From an uncultured Steroidobacter sp. (lineage in GTDB: Bacteria; Pseudomonadota; Gammaproteobacteria; Steroidobacterales; Steroidobacteraceae): a stretch of 41,495 nucleotides of DNA. Below, piece by piece: positions 8,913 to 17,713 of this stretch. Where the stretch lies: positions 1 to 41,495 of the forward strand of contig CAMLEO010000018.1 of assembly GCA_946478975.1 (NCBI GenBank), in the 5' to 3' direction. The notes beneath the pieces are model-generated. The model saw nothing but the letters and a program-made list of their open reading frames with translations, ran no database searches and was not told the origin of the DNA. Position 1 is the first letter of the stretch. The number at the start of each line of letters is the position of its first letter. Both the position numbers and the translations under genes were made by a program.

Positions 8913-9926
8913 TTGAACGCCGCTTCCATAGCAACGCGCGAGCTCGCGCTCGAGCCAGTCGATAACGCCCGGCTCGCCAATTTTGTCGGCCCCATGGACG
9001 AAAACCTGCGGCACATCGAGCAGCGGCTCCATGTGCAGGTGAATCGCCGCGGCGGTCACATCGAAGTGTCCGGCACCGCCGCCGCGGCCAGCGCAGCCGA
9101 GCGGGTGCTGCGACGTTTGTTCGAGCTGTCGTCCAAAGAATCAATCACACCGGATCGTGTGCACCTGGCAGTGCAGGAGGCAGGCATGGAAGAAGCAACA
9201 ACAGCGCCGGTCCTGGTCCCACCGCGTCCTTCGGATGAAGTGCTGATCCACACTCAGCGTGGCGGCATTCGAGGTCGGGGCCAGAACCAAAGACAATATT
9301 TGCACAACATTCATACCAACGATCTCACGTTCGGTATCGGGCCGGCGGGCACCGGCAAAACGTATCTCGCGGTCGCGTGCGCGGTGGAAGCGCTGCAGAC
9401 CGATCGGGTCCGTCGCATCGTGCTGGTTCGTCCCGCGGTCGAAGCCGGCGAGCGCCTGGGCTTCTTGCCCGGCGACATCGGCCAGAAAGTGGATCCGTAT
9501 CTGCGGCCGATGTACGACGCGCTCTACGACATGATGGGCTTCGATCGCGTCGCGCGCGCCATCGAGCGGCAAGTGATCGAGATTGCGCCGCTCGCATTCA
9601 TGCGCGGCCGCTCGCTCAACGATTCTTTCATCATTCTCGACGAAGCGCAGAACACCTCGGTCGAGCAGATGAAAATGTTTCTGACGCGCATGGGCTTCGG
9701 CTCCAAGGCGGTCGTCACCGGCGACATCACCCAGACCGACCTGCCCAAGCAGCAGATGTCCGGCCTGAAGCACGTGATGAACGTGCTGCCGGGAGTGGAA
9801 GGCGTGGCGTTCACTTATTTCACCTCGCGCGACGTGGTCCGGCATCCGCTGGTGCAGCGAATCGTGCAGGCCTACGAACAGAAACAGGCGGCGGCGCCCG
9901 ACCGGCCTGGAGGCAACGGAGCTTGA
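8913..9926 (+). CDS. ybeZ: PhoH-family ATPase YbeZ
   Basis: Cytoplasmic P-loop ATPase of the PhoH/YbeZ family; it partners YbeY in rRNA maturation and ribosome quality control. The 337 residues align end to end with E. coli YbeZ: an N-terminal KH-like part ([19 protein letters not shown]), Walker A GPAGTGKT (143-150), Walker B FIILDE (239-244) followed by [18 protein letters not shown], and the sensor [10 protein letters not shown]. The TTG at 8913 is chosen because the next codons match the family N-terminus and no ATG/GTG in frame lies nearby. Its stop overlaps the ybeY start (TTGA), indicating translational coupling. Confidence 0.95.
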   Translation: MNAASIATRELALEPVDNARLANFVGPMDENLRHIEQRLHVQVNRRGGHIEVSGTAAAASAAERVLRRLFELSSKESITPDRVHLAVQEAGMEEATTAPVLVPPRPSDEVLIHTQRGGIRGRGQNQRQYLHNIHTNDLTFGIGPAGTGKTYLAVACAVEALQTDRVRRIVLVRPAVEAGERLGFLPGDIGQKVDPYLRPMYDALYDMMGFDRVARAIERQVIEIAPLAFMRGRSLNDSFIILDEAQNTSVEQMKMFLTRMGFGSKAVVTGDITQTDLPKQQMSGLKHVMNVLPGVEGVAFTYFTSRDVVRHPLVQRIVQAYEQKQAAAPDRPGGNGA

Positions 9927-10417
9927 AATTGGCCGTGACCGTCCAAATGGCAAGCTCGCGTCGCGGCGTCCCGCATGCCCGGAATCTGAATCGGTGGGCG
10001 CAGGCTGCGTCCCTCAGTCGATTGCCTCGTTCCGACCAAGAACTGGCGCTCACCATCCGTGTAGTTGGGGCCGCCGAGAGCCGGCGCCTCAACCGCACCT
10101 GGCGCAACAAAGACAAACCTACGAACGTGCTGTCGTTTCCAGCTGCGCCGCTGTCGCCGGGTGCCACCGGCGAGCCGCCGCGTTTTCCCGCAAAGGAATA
10201 TTCGGAGCTGGGCGATCTCGCGATCTGCGCGCCGGTGGTGGCACGCGAAGCGCGGGAGCAGGGCAAGTCCCTGCAGGCACATTGGGCCCACATGGTGGTG
10301 CACGGCGTCCTGCACCTGTTGGGCTACGATCATGAGACCGATCGCGACGCCGAAGTGATGGAAGCTCGTGAAACCAAGATCCTGGCGCAATTCGGATACC
10401 TCGACCCTTATGCCTGA
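9923..10417 (+). CDS. ybeY: YbeY, single-strand endoribonuclease / 16S rRNA 3'-end maturation factor
   Basis: Zinc-dependent endoribonuclease needed for 16S rRNA 3' processing and 70S ribosome quality control. The 164 residues carry the UPF0054 motif [11 protein letters not shown] (His127, His131, His137), preceded by KPTNVLSFP and ELGDLAI, all hallmarks of the family. I choose TTG 9923, which gives MKLAVTVQ, a typical YbeY opening, overlaps the ybeZ stop by 4 bases, and has GGAGG nine bases upstream. The frame remains open far upstream through ybeZ, but that part is only the shadow of ybeZ. It overlaps the corC start by 8 bases. Confidence 0.95.
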   Translation: MKLAVTVQMASSRRGVPHARNLNRWAQAASLSRLPRSDQELALTIRVVGAAESRRLNRTWRNKDKPTNVLSFPAAPLSPGATGEPPRFPAKEYSELGDLAICAPVVAREAREQGKSLQAHWAHMVVHGVLHLLGYDHETDRDAEVMEARETKILAQFGYLDPYA

Positions 10418-11264
10418 AGAACACAGTCACACGAACAGTTGGCTGCGTCGGATCACGGGCTCGCTGTCCGGCGAGCCGCGCGATCTGGAAGATCTCAACG
10501 AGGTGCTGAGCCAGGCTCACGAGCGGGGCATCATCGACGTCGATGCGCACCACATGCTGGAAGGCGTGCTGCGCGTCGTCGAACTGCAGGTGCGTGACAT
10601 CATGGTGCCGCGCTCGCAGATGGTGATCGTCAATCGCGACGATCCGCCGGAGGAAATATTGCCCATGGTGGTGGATTCCGGTCACTCGCGTTACCCGGTG
10701 ATCGGCGAGGACCGCGACCAGATCGTCGGCATCCTGCTCGCCAAGGACCTGCTGCGTTATTTCACTGAAGGCGGCCGCGCCAATTTCGATATCAAGGAAG
10801 TGCTGCGGCCGGCCGTGTTCATTCCCGAGAGCAAACGTTTGAACGTGCTGCTGAAGGAATTCCGCGTCAGCCATCATCACATGGCGATCGTGGTCGACGA
10901 ATACGGCGGCGTCTCCGGCCTGGTGACGATCGAAGACGTGCTGGAGCAGATCGTCGGCGACATCGGCGACGAATACGACACCGACGACGACCTGGACATC
11001 CGCAAGGAAGGCGAGCGGCAGTTCACCGTCAAGGCGCAGACCCGCATCGACGAGTTCAACAATTACTTCGGCTGCGATTTTTCCGACGAGGAGTTCGACA
11101 CCATCGGCGGGCTCGCAATCAACAGCCTCGGCCGGCTGCCCCGTCGCGGTGAATCCTTTGCGCTGGCCGGGCTCGAATTCAAAGTCCTGCGGGCCGATCG
11201 CCGGCGGCTGGACCTGCTGCGAGTGATCACCCCGCGCGACATCGAGCCGAAAGAAGAAGAGTAG
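10410..11264 (+). CDS. corC: CorC/HlyC-type CBS-domain protein (YbeX)
   Basis: Soluble CBS-pair protein of the CorC/HlyC family. It has been tied to Mg2+/Co2+ efflux, and in E. coli YbeX also to ribosome metabolism. The 284 residues contain an N-terminal segment ([19 protein letters not shown]), two CBS motifs ([14 protein letters not shown]...[10 protein letters not shown] near 62-100, and [39 protein letters not shown] near 147-185), and a CorC_HlyC domain (about 200-280: [21 protein letters not shown]). There is no membrane domain, as in YbeX. ATG 10410 overlaps ybeY by 8 bases, so the two are probably translationally coupled. Confidence 0.94.
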   Translation: MPEEHSHTNSWLRRITGSLSGEPRDLEDLNEVLSQAHERGIIDVDAHHMLEGVLRVVELQVRDIMVPRSQMVIVNRDDPPEEILPMVVDSGHSRYPVIGEDRDQIVGILLAKDLLRYFTEGGRANFDIKEVLRPAVFIPESKRLNVLLKEFRVSHHHMAIVVDEYGGVSGLVTIEDVLEQIVGDIGDEYDTDDDLDIRKEGERQFTVKAQTRIDEFNNYFGCDFSDEEFDTIGGLAINSLGRLPRRGESFALAGLEFKVLRADRRRLDLLRVITPRDIEPKEEE

Positions 11265-11282
11265 CGCCCATCGAGGGCGGGA

Positions 11283-12818
11283 TTGCGATCGAACGTGCGC
11301 GACTTCAAGTACTACACGCATCTCTGTCTGCCGGTCGGCGCCGCGGTGTCGCTGGCGTTCGCGCCGTTCAATCTGTGGCCGATCGGCATCGCCTGCTTCG
11401 CGTTTTTGTTTCTGGCCTGGGAATTCGCGGCGACCCCCGGCCAGGCGGCGAAGCGAGGTTTCTGGTTTACCTCCGGTACGTATCTCGCCGGCACCTACTG
11501 GCTGTATCACAGCATCCATACCATCGGCCACGCACCGTTCTATGTAACGCTGCTCGCCATGGGCGGCCTGGTCGCCATCATGGGTGGCTACATGGCGCTG
11601 CTCGCATACGTGCTGAAGCGCTGGATTCCAGGGCACGGCGCGATTCGCTGGCTGCTGATATTGCCGGCCGCGATCGTGATTCTCGAATGGTTCCGCGGCT
11701 GGTTTCTCAGCGGCTTTCCCTGGCTCGCGCTGGGTTACACACAAACTGACACCTGGCTCGCCGGGCTCGCGCCCGTCGGAGGCGTGTACACGGTCAGCCT
11801 CGCTGTCACATTGTGCGCTGGTGCCGTAACTGCGCTGCTGCTGGGAACGAAACAAACGCGCATCGTCGCGGCCGCGGCCGTTGCGGTCACCTGGCTCATC
11901 GGCTTGGTTCTGCACGACCATCAATGGACACAGCCGGTCGGCGACAAACTCAGCGTTGCGATCGTCCAGGGCGCGGTGCCCCAGTCGTTGAAGTGGGAAG
12001 ACGACCAGCGCGATAAAACCATTGCGTTGTATCGCGGGCTCACGCAGCAGCACCTCGGCGCCAAGCTGATCATCTGGCCGGAAGCCGCGCTGCCGGCGCT
12101 GTCGCACGAGATCACCGACGTTCTCAGGGCCGAGTGGACCGCCGCTCATGACAGCGGCTCGTCGCTGGTGCTCGGGCAAGTGCGTTATGACTTCGACGAG
12201 AAAGTTTATTTCAACGCCGTGCTCGCGCTCGATAAAGAGCCGGAGTGGTACGCCAAGCGGCGGCTGGTACCGATGGGCGAATATTTCCCGGTGCCGGACT
12301 GGGCGCTCGACTGGTTGAAGGGCATGGACCTGCCGTACAGCGGCTTCAAGGCCGGCGTCGACGATCAGGATGCGTTGAATGCCGCCGGACAGAAACTCGG
12401 CGTGACGATTTGTTACGAGGATGCCTACGCGTCCGAGCAACTCAAGGTTCTGCAGACGGCCACGCTGCTGGTGAATGTGACCAACGATGCCTGGTTCGGC
12501 GATTCCACGGCCGCGCATCAACACTTGCAGATCAGCCGCATGCGAGCATTGGAAGCGGGGCGTCAGCTGATGCGCGCGGCGAATGACGGCATCTCTGCGA
12601 TCATCGATTCGAATGGCAGAGTCGTGTCGACGTATCCTCGTTTCAAGCCCGGTGTGCTCACCGGCGAGGTGCAGCCTCGCGTGGGTTTGACGCCGTATGC
12701 CCAGGTGGGCAACTGGCCGGTGATCATCGTCAGCTTCCTGCTCTTGTGCGCCGGGGTGTTGCCGCGCTTCGCGCGTCGGACCGCAGACAAGCCTGCTTCT
12801 GCCAGCGCAGCGCTCTAA
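11283..12818 (+). CDS. lnt: Apolipoprotein N-acyltransferase Lnt
   Basis: Inner-membrane enzyme that adds the third acyl chain to the N-terminal Cys of lipoproteins, the last step before Lol sorting. The 511 residues show about six N-terminal membrane helices (15-210), a periplasmic nitrilase-fold domain (220-485), and a final C-terminal helix (VIIVSFLLLCAGVLP). The catalytic triad is present: Glu267 (IIWPEAALPA), Lys325 (AKRRLVPMGEYFP) and Cys377 (GVTICYEDAY). TTG 11283 is chosen because GAGGGCGGGA lies just upstream; GTG 11295 is possible. It is 18 bases after corC, in the usual gammaproteobacterial order. Confidence 0.96.
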   Translation: MRSNVRDFKYYTHLCLPVGAAVSLAFAPFNLWPIGIACFAFLFLAWEFAATPGQAAKRGFWFTSGTYLAGTYWLYHSIHTIGHAPFYVTLLAMGGLVAIMGGYMALLAYVLKRWIPGHGAIRWLLILPAAIVILEWFRGWFLSGFPWLALGYTQTDTWLAGLAPVGGVYTVSLAVTLCAGAVTALLLGTKQTRIVAAAAVAVTWLIGLVLHDHQWTQPVGDKLSVAIVQGAVPQSLKWEDDQRDKTIALYRGLTQQHLGAKLIIWPEAALPALSHEITDVLRAEWTAAHDSGSSLVLGQVRYDFDEKVYFNAVLALDKEPEWYAKRRLVPMGEYFPVPDWALDWLKGMDLPYSGFKAGVDDQDALNAAGQKLGVTICYEDAYASEQLKVLQTATLLVNVTNDAWFGDSTAAHQHLQISRMRALEAGRQLMRAANDGISAIIDSNGRVVSTYPRFKPGVLTGEVQPRVGLTPYAQVGNWPVIIVSFLLLCAGVLPRFARRTADKPASASAAL

Positions 12819-12851
12819 CCTTTCCTCACGTTCGTTTTCGCGCGATCTCGC

Positions 12852-12870
12852 ACGCGCCAACGCGTTTTTT
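12852..12870 (+). terminator. Short hairpin plus T-run after lnt
   Basis: ACGCG-CCAA-CGCGT followed by TTTTT looks like a minimal intrinsic terminator for the miaB-lnt operon. A second perfect 7-bp hairpin without a T-run (TTGCGCG/CGCGCAA, 12881-12898) follows. The first stem is short, so efficiency may be modest. Confidence 0.45.
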
Positions 12871-12947
12871 CCGCGTCTCGTTGCGCGTCTTCGCGCAAGA
12901 AGCCGAGGCAGCGTTCTTAGAATGAGCGCCTCTCTGATGAGGTGCCC

Positions 12948-13586
12948 ATGAGCGACTCGAAGAATATCTATGCCGCACGTTCGGACGCGGACGTGTTGCG
13001 CCTGGTGCGGCAGCAGCCGCTGGCCTGGATCGTTTCCGGTACCGGCGAGAATTTCCGTGCCTCGCTGCTGCCGGTGCTGGCGGAAGCCGATGCAGAAGGC
13101 CGCATCGTGCGCATCGCCGGGCACTTCTCCCGGCACAACGATCAGCTGCCACTGCTGATGCGCGATCCGCGAGCCGTCATTCTGGTGTTGGGCACCAATG
13201 GTTACATCTCGCCGTCGTGGTTCGCAGACAAGAGCCAGGCGCCGACCTGGAATTACGTGAGCGCGCAGTTCGTCGTCGACATGCATTTCTTCGATGCGCC
13301 GGACGCGATCGAGGCGCACCTGCGCGAGCTCGTGAATACGATGGAAGCACAGGCACCGCGCGGGCCCGACCAGATTCCCTGGGATGTCGATCAGATGGGG
13401 CCGCGCTATTTCCGGCGCGCACCGGTCATTGTCGGCTTCAAGGCCGAGGTCCGGCAGGCAAAGCCCAAATTCAAGCTGGGCCAGGACGAGCGGGACGATG
13501 TATTCAGCGACATCATGGCCGGCCTGAAGCACGGCCCGACCGCCGAGCTGCAGGCCTGGATGCAGGATTACAATAATTTTAGATAA
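12948..13586 (+). CDS. PaiB-type FMN-binding split-barrel protein
   Basis: A 212-residue protein of the PaiB / FMN-binding negative transcriptional regulator family, with a flavin-reductase-like split barrel. Supporting segments are the N-terminal ADVLRLVRQQPLAWIVS, the central GHFSRHNDQLP and AVILVLGTNGYISPSWF, and TWNYVSAQFVVDMHFFD, which match the recurring family pattern (GHxxRxNP...V...F.G...YISPSWY...VPTWNY..V...G). PaiB in Bacillus affects sporulation and protease genes; here the true role is unknown and it may be an oxidoreductase or pyridoxamine-phosphate-oxidase relative. ATG 12948 has GAGG five bases upstream. It is probably monocistronic, after the lnt terminator. Confidence 0.85.
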   Translation: MSDSKNIYAARSDADVLRLVRQQPLAWIVSGTGENFRASLLPVLAEADAEGRIVRIAGHFSRHNDQLPLLMRDPRAVILVLGTNGYISPSWFADKSQAPTWNYVSAQFVVDMHFFDAPDAIEAHLRELVNTMEAQAPRGPDQIPWDVDQMGPRYFRRAPVIVGFKAEVRQAKPKFKLGQDERDDVFSDIMAGLKHGPTAELQAWMQDYNNFR

Positions 13587-13713
13587 TTCGGCCGCGGCAT
13601 CGTTGCCGCGACCTGAACCAAAGGGCCGGGCCAAACGTCTACCCTGTCGCCAACTGGCCCGCGCCAGTATCATTGCGCCAATTTTTTTGCGAGCGATCGC
13701 GACAGGGGTCGAG

Positions 13714-14496
13714 TTGGACAACTATTTTCAGGTCATCCTGCTCGGGATCATCGAGGGCATCACCGAATTCCTGCCCATTTCCAGCACCGGCCATTTGCTG
13801 ATTGCACAACACTGGCTCGGCATGCGCTCGGAGCTGTTCACGGTTGCCATTCAGGCCGGCGCGATTCTCGCCGTGGTGCTGATCTACTGGCGTCGTCTGT
13901 GGGGCCTGACGATCAACATCGCGCAGCCAGCCAATCGCGACTACCTGTTCAAGCTCATCGGGTCGTTTGGCATCACGGTGGTCGGCGGGCTCATTGCCAA
14001 GAAGCTCGGCCTGGAATTGCCCGAGACGGTAGCGCCAATCGCGTGGGCGCTGGTGATCGGCGGCCTGGTGATATTCGCAGTCGAGATGTATGCCCAACGT
14101 CAGCCGGAGCGCGACACGTTGACTTGGAATGTGGCGATCTGGGTCGGCCTGGCCCAGATCCTGGCCGCGGTGTTTCCGGGCACTTCACGTTCGGCGGCAA
14201 CGATCTTTGCGGCCATGCTCGCAGGCATGACTTCGCGCCCGGCGGCGGCCGAGTTCTCGTTCCTGGTCGGCATCCCGACCATGTTCGCGGCGACGGCCTA
14301 TGAGCTGCTCAAGATGTATCAAGGCGGCACGCTGGCCAACGAGCACTTCGACGACATCGCGATCGGGTTCATCGTCTCGGCGATCGTCGCGTTCATTGCC
14401 GTGAAGTGGCTCTTGCAATACATACAAACGCATCGCTTCACCGTGTTTGCCTGGTATCGAATCGCGCTGGGAATCCTGCTGCTGGCCGCTGTCTGA
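13714..14496 (+). CDS. uppP: Undecaprenyl-diphosphatase UppP/BacA
   Basis: Integral-membrane phosphatase that recycles undecaprenyl pyrophosphate for peptidoglycan and other envelope polymers; overproduction gives bacitracin resistance. The 260 residues contain both signature motifs, EGITEFLPISSTGH (Glu14, Glu18, His27) and PGTSRS (155-160, with Arg159), plus about seven membrane helices. I choose TTG 13714 because it gives MDNYFQVILLGIIEG, the usual family N-terminus, and is preceded by AGGGG at good spacing. A further in-frame codon at 13603 would add 37 residues unlike the family. It stands 7 bases before the symporter gene, so the two may be co-transcribed. Confidence 0.94.
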   Translation: MDNYFQVILLGIIEGITEFLPISSTGHLLIAQHWLGMRSELFTVAIQAGAILAVVLIYWRRLWGLTINIAQPANRDYLFKLIGSFGITVVGGLIAKKLGLELPETVAPIAWALVIGGLVIFAVEMYAQRQPERDTLTWNVAIWVGLAQILAAVFPGTSRSAATIFAAMLAGMTSRPAAAEFSFLVGIPTMFAATAYELLKMYQGGTLANEHFDDIAIGFIVSAIVAFIAVKWLLQYIQTHRFTVFAWYRIALGILLLAAV

Positions 14497-14503
14497 GGAC
14501 GCC

Positions 14504-15757
14504 ATGCCGAATCGACTCACCCGTTGGATCATCGTCGGGCTGGTGCTGGGCATCGCGTCCGGCTACATCGCGTTCGCGTATTTTCCCGGTTCGAGCTCGG
14601 GCTTCGCCGAAGTCGCGTCGCTGCTGCCGACGATCTTTCTGCGCCTGATCAAGATGATCATCGCGCCGCTAGTGTTTGCCACGCTGGTGGTGGGCATCGC
14701 CAAGATGGGCGACATCGCGACAGTCGGCCGCGTCGGCGGCAAGGCGCTGGGTTGGTTCATCGGTGCCTCGCTGTTGTCGCTGACGCTGGGTTTGATCCTG
14801 GTGCAGCTGTTCGAGCCCGGTAAAGCGATGCAGCTGCCGCTGCCCGAGGCCAACGCCGCGTCGAGCGTGAAAGCCGATGCGCTGTCGTTGAGCGGCTTCA
14901 TCTCGCACACCATCCCGACCAGCATCATGGATGCGATGGCCAAGAACGAGATCCTGCAGATCGTGGTGTTCTCGGTGTTCTTCGGCACTGCCATGGCCTC
15001 GATGGGTGAGCGCAGCAAGAGCGTCATCGAGGTGCTCGATGCAGTCGCGCACATCATGTTGAAGGTGACCGGCTATGTGATGAACTTCGCGCCGTTCGCC
15101 GTCTTCGGTGCGCTCGCCGGCACCGTGGCGAAGGAAGGTTTGGACATCCTGCGTGTCTACGGCCTGTTCATGAGCGAGTTCTATCTGGGCCTGGTCACCT
15201 TGTGGGTGCTGCTGGTGCTCGCCGGCATCGTGGTCGTCGGTCCGCGCCTGCTGGAATTGATCAAGAACATTCGCGGCCCGGTGATCCTCGCATTCTCCAC
15301 TGCGAGCTCCGAGGCGGCGTATCCGAAGACGCTGGAAGAGCTGGAACGTTTCGGCTGCAGCAACCGGGTCGCAAGCTTCGTGCTGCCGGTGGGCTACTCG
15401 TTCAATCTCGACGGCTCGATGATGTATTGCACCTTCGCCGTGATGTTCATCGCGCAGGTGTACGGCATCGAGATTTCCATCGGCCAGCAGATCGTGATGG
15501 TCGCGATCCTGATGCTCACCTCCAAAGGCATCGCCGGCGTGCCGCGTGCTTCGCTGGTCGTCATCGCCGCTACGCTGCCGCAGTTCAACATTCCCGAGGC
15601 GGGCATGTTGTTGCTGCTCGGTATCGATCATTTCCTCGACATGGGCCGGTCGGCGACCAACGTCGTCGGCAACAGCGTTGCAACCGCAGTTGTTTCCAAA
15701 TGGGAAGGGGAGCTGGCGCCCGCTGCGCGAGCCGAGCAGTCCTCACTGCAAGCCTAA
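14504..15757 (+). CDS. Dicarboxylate/amino acid:cation symporter (DAACS, GltP/DctA type)
   Basis: Inner-membrane secondary transporter importing C4-dicarboxylates or acidic/neutral amino acids with Na+ or H+. The 417 residues show the family landmarks: LRLIKMIIAPLVFATLVVGIAKMGD, the serine-rich hairpin AFSTASSEAAYPKTLEELE, VLPVGYSFNLDGSMMYCTFAVMFIAQ, a second hairpin region SKGIAGVPRASLVV, and DMGRSATNVVGNSVATAVV carrying the substrate/cation Asp and Asn. The substrate cannot be assigned safely; the serine-rich hairpin motif occurs in both GltP and DctA branches. ATG 14504 has GAGGACGCC upstream and follows uppP by 7 bases. Its 3' end overlaps the convergent glgC by 15 bases. Confidence 0.93.
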   Translation: MPNRLTRWIIVGLVLGIASGYIAFAYFPGSSSGFAEVASLLPTIFLRLIKMIIAPLVFATLVVGIAKMGDIATVGRVGGKALGWFIGASLLSLTLGLILVQLFEPGKAMQLPLPEANAASSVKADALSLSGFISHTIPTSIMDAMAKNEILQIVVFSVFFGTAMASMGERSKSVIEVLDAVAHIMLKVTGYVMNFAPFAVFGALAGTVAKEGLDILRVYGLFMSEFYLGLVTLWVLLVLAGIVVVGPRLLELIKNIRGPVILAFSTASSEAAYPKTLEELERFGCSNRVASFVLPVGYSFNLDGSMMYCTFAVMFIAQVYGIEISIGQQIVMVAILMLTSKGIAGVPRASLVVIAATLPQFNIPEAGMLLLLGIDHFLDMGRSATNVVGNSVATAVVSKWEGELAPAARAEQSSLQA

Positions 15758-17068
15758 GCTATGCACGTTCTGCCCGAGCATCTCGGGCGTAATTAAAATC
15801 GTGCCTCGCTCGGTCACTTCGAACCGGCGGCGATCTTTCTCGGGATCGACGCCGGCAGCGAAGCCATCGGGAATGCGGCAGAACTTGTCGACGATGACGT
15901 GCCGGAGCGTCACGCGCTGACCGATCTCCACGTCCGGCAGCACCACCGAATCTTCGATCACGCTGAATTTCTCCACCACGACGTTGGTGGACAACAACGA
16001 TCGGCGCACCGTTGCGCCGCTGACGATGCTGCCGTTGGAGACCAGCGAGTCCATCGCGTGGCCGCGGGTTTGATCGTCGTCGAACACGAACTTCGCCGCC
16101 GGCAGCTGCTCCTGAAACGTGCGGATCGGCCAGCGCTTGTCGTAGAGATTGAGTTGCGGCGTGATGCGCGTGAGATCGATGTTTGCTTCCCAGTAAGCAT
16201 CCAGCGTTCCCACGTCGCGCCAGTACGGCTGGCCGTTGGCCATGTTCACGCAGCTGTTGGAAAACAAATGGGCGCGGACGTCGGCCTTGCCGATGAGACT
16301 CGGCAGGATGTCGTGACCGAAGTCGTGGGCCGAGCTGCTCAGTCTCGCGTCGTCGCGCAGGCGCTGATAAAGAAACGTCGCGTTGAAAACATAGACGCCC
16401 ATGCTCGCGAGCGAAATTTCCGGTCGACCAGGGACTGGGTCGGGATCAGCGGGCTTTTCACGAAACGCGATCACGCGCTTGTCAGCGTCGATCTGCACGA
16501 TGCCAAACGAATGCGCGTCGCTGCGAGCGACTTCGATGCAGGCGACGCTGACGTCGGCACGAGCCGCAACGTGCTCGGCGAGCATCACGCCGTAATCCAT
16601 TTTGTAAACGTGATCGCCCGCCAGCACCAGGATGAACGCGGGCGAGGACATATTGATGATGTCCAGGTTCTGATACACCGCATCGGCCGTGCCCTGGTAC
16701 CACGAGTCCTGCACGCGTTGCTGCGCCGGCAGCACGTCGATGAACTCCTGCAGCCCTGGATCGAGAAAGCTCCAGCCGCGCCGCACATGCTGGATCAGGC
16801 TGTGCGCTTTGTATTGGGTGACGACGCCGATGCGGCGGACGCCGGAGTTGACGCAGTTGCTCAAAGCAAAGTCGACGATGCGATGTTTGCCGCCGAACGG
16901 CACCGCCGGCTTGGCGCGCCAGTCGGTCAATTGTTTCAAACGAGTGCCGCGGCCGCCCGCCAGAATCAGCGCATAGGTCGACCGGACCAGCGGCGCGACC
17001 AGCGGCTGGCGAATCTGCTCGGCGTCGAGCGCGATCGAACCGAGATTGGGCAGGACATCCTTGTACAT
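15743..17068 (-). CDS. glgC: Glucose-1-phosphate adenylyltransferase (ADP-glucose pyrophosphorylase)
   Basis: Makes ADP-glucose from glucose-1-phosphate and ATP, the committed and allosterically regulated step of bacterial glycogen synthesis. The 441 residues align along E. coli Glg[42 protein letters not shown] nucleotide site (33-71), [83 protein letters not shown], and a C-terminal left-handed beta-helix ([16 protein letters not shown]). ATG 17068 is chosen; GTG 17134 would add 22 residues and neither has a clear Shine-Dalgarno. No other glycogen gene is in the window. Confidence 0.94.
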   Translation of the reverse strand: MYKDVLPNLGSIALDAEQIRQPLVAPLVRSTYALILAGGRGTRLKQLTDWRAKPAVPFGGKHRIVDFALSNCVNSGVRRIGVVTQYKAHSLIQHVRRGWSFLDPGLQEFIDVLPAQQRVQDSWYQGTADAVYQNLDIINMSSPAFILVLAGDHVYKMDYGVMLAEHVAARADVSVACIEVARSDAHSFGIVQIDADKRVIAFREKPADPDPVPGRPEISLASMGVYVFNATFLYQRLRDDARLSSSAHDFGHDILPSLIGKADVRAHLFSNSCVNMANGQPYWRDVGTLDAYWEANIDLTRITPQLNLYDKRWPIRTFQEQLPAAKFVFDDDQTRGHAMDSLVSNGSIVSGATVRRSLLSTNVVVEKFSVIEDSVVLPDVEIGQRVTLRHVIVDKFCRIPDGFAAGVDPEKDRRRFEVTERGTILITPEMLGQNVHSLGLQ

Positions 17069-17192
17069 GACGGGATGAAAACTCGTGGGCGTACCGTAGG
17101 ATGTGACCGCAGTGTAGAACCCGCTTTGCGACACAAAGTACTGCGGTTAATCACGATTGCCGCAAACTTACGACTCGCGTGGCAGATCGGCC

Positions 17193-17198
17193 TATAAT
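17193..17198 (+). promoter_or_regulatory. Consensus -10 box (TATAAT) just upstream of the DUF2946-type gene
   Basis: A perfect TATAAT stands 12 bases before the ATG at 17211, so the transcript should have a leader of about 5 bases or none. No good -35 is seen at 16-18 bases (TTACGA at 17168 is 19 away), which suggests an activator-dependent promoter. Confidence 0.4.
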
Positions 17199-17210
17199 GC
17201 CGGCCTCGTC

Positions 17211-17615
17211 ATGCGCCGCCGTCATCTCAAACTGCTGAGCTTCTGGATCCTGCCGCTGCTGTTGCTGCGGGCGTTGATCCCGACCGGCTTCATGCTGTCG
17301 ATGGACGCAGGCAGCTTGCAGCTGTCGTTTTGTCCGGCGGTCGTTCAGCCGGCCGACCCGATGCATCACGCAGGGATGCATCACCCCGGCATGGATCACA
17401 TGGATGCGGCCGGTCATGACACCGCATCTCACAACGACGACAACGCACCGTGTCCGTTCTCGTTGGTTGCTTCGGCGGCCGCGGGCGATATTCCTTTTCT
17501 GCAAGCCTCGGCGATCGCGCCGAGCGACGAACGTTTCGAATTCATTTCCGCGCCGACCGTTCTCGTCGGCCCAGCTCGCACCGACCGCATTCGCGGTCCT
17601 CCTGTCATCGCCTGA
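17211..17615 (+). CDS. DUF2946-type small secreted/membrane protein with a His/Met-rich segment
   Basis: A 134-residue protein of the DUF2946 kind: a basic N-terminus (MRRRHLK), one hydrophobic segment, the family pattern RALIPTGFMLSMDAGSLQLSFCP, and a later APCPFSLVASAA with a second Cys. Between the two Cys lies a strongly His/Met-rich stretch (MHHAGMHHPGMDHMDAAGHD), the sort of sequence that binds Cu(I)/Cu(II). Small proteins like this are commonly encoded next to TonB-dependent copper receptors. The TonB receptor gene follows about 100 bases downstream on the same strand. I infer a metal-related, probably copper, role; no function is proven for the family. ATG 17211 is chosen from the family N-terminus; a TTG at 17157 would place residues over the -10 box. 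Confidence 0.75.
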   Translation: MRRRHLKLLSFWILPLLLLRALIPTGFMLSMDAGSLQLSFCPAVVQPADPMHHAGMHHPGMDHMDAAGHDTASHNDDNAPCPFSLVASAAAGDIPFLQASAIAPSDERFEFISAPTVLVGPARTDRIRGPPVIA

Positions 17616-17713
17616 TCCAACTCTGGTGAGGCGTTGCGACCCACGCAGGTCGTGCGTCTCTTTGGACAGCCGCGACTCGCGTCGTGGCGGCGATGGTCAT
17701 GGAGTCGGTTTAC

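Noticed and set aside
13603..13660. Resemblance of the segment before uppP to the hairpin element near 21610
   Set aside because: Only about two thirds of the bases match over 40 bases and the hairpin pairing is not kept at 13610, so chance or GC bias is the simpler reading.
10119..13721. A 1200-codon open frame on the minus strand across ybeY, corC, lnt and the PaiB gene
   Set aside because: It is the antisense shadow of four well-identified genes in GC-rich DNA; its translation is low-complexity (His/Arg/Gln-rich) with no recognisable domain.
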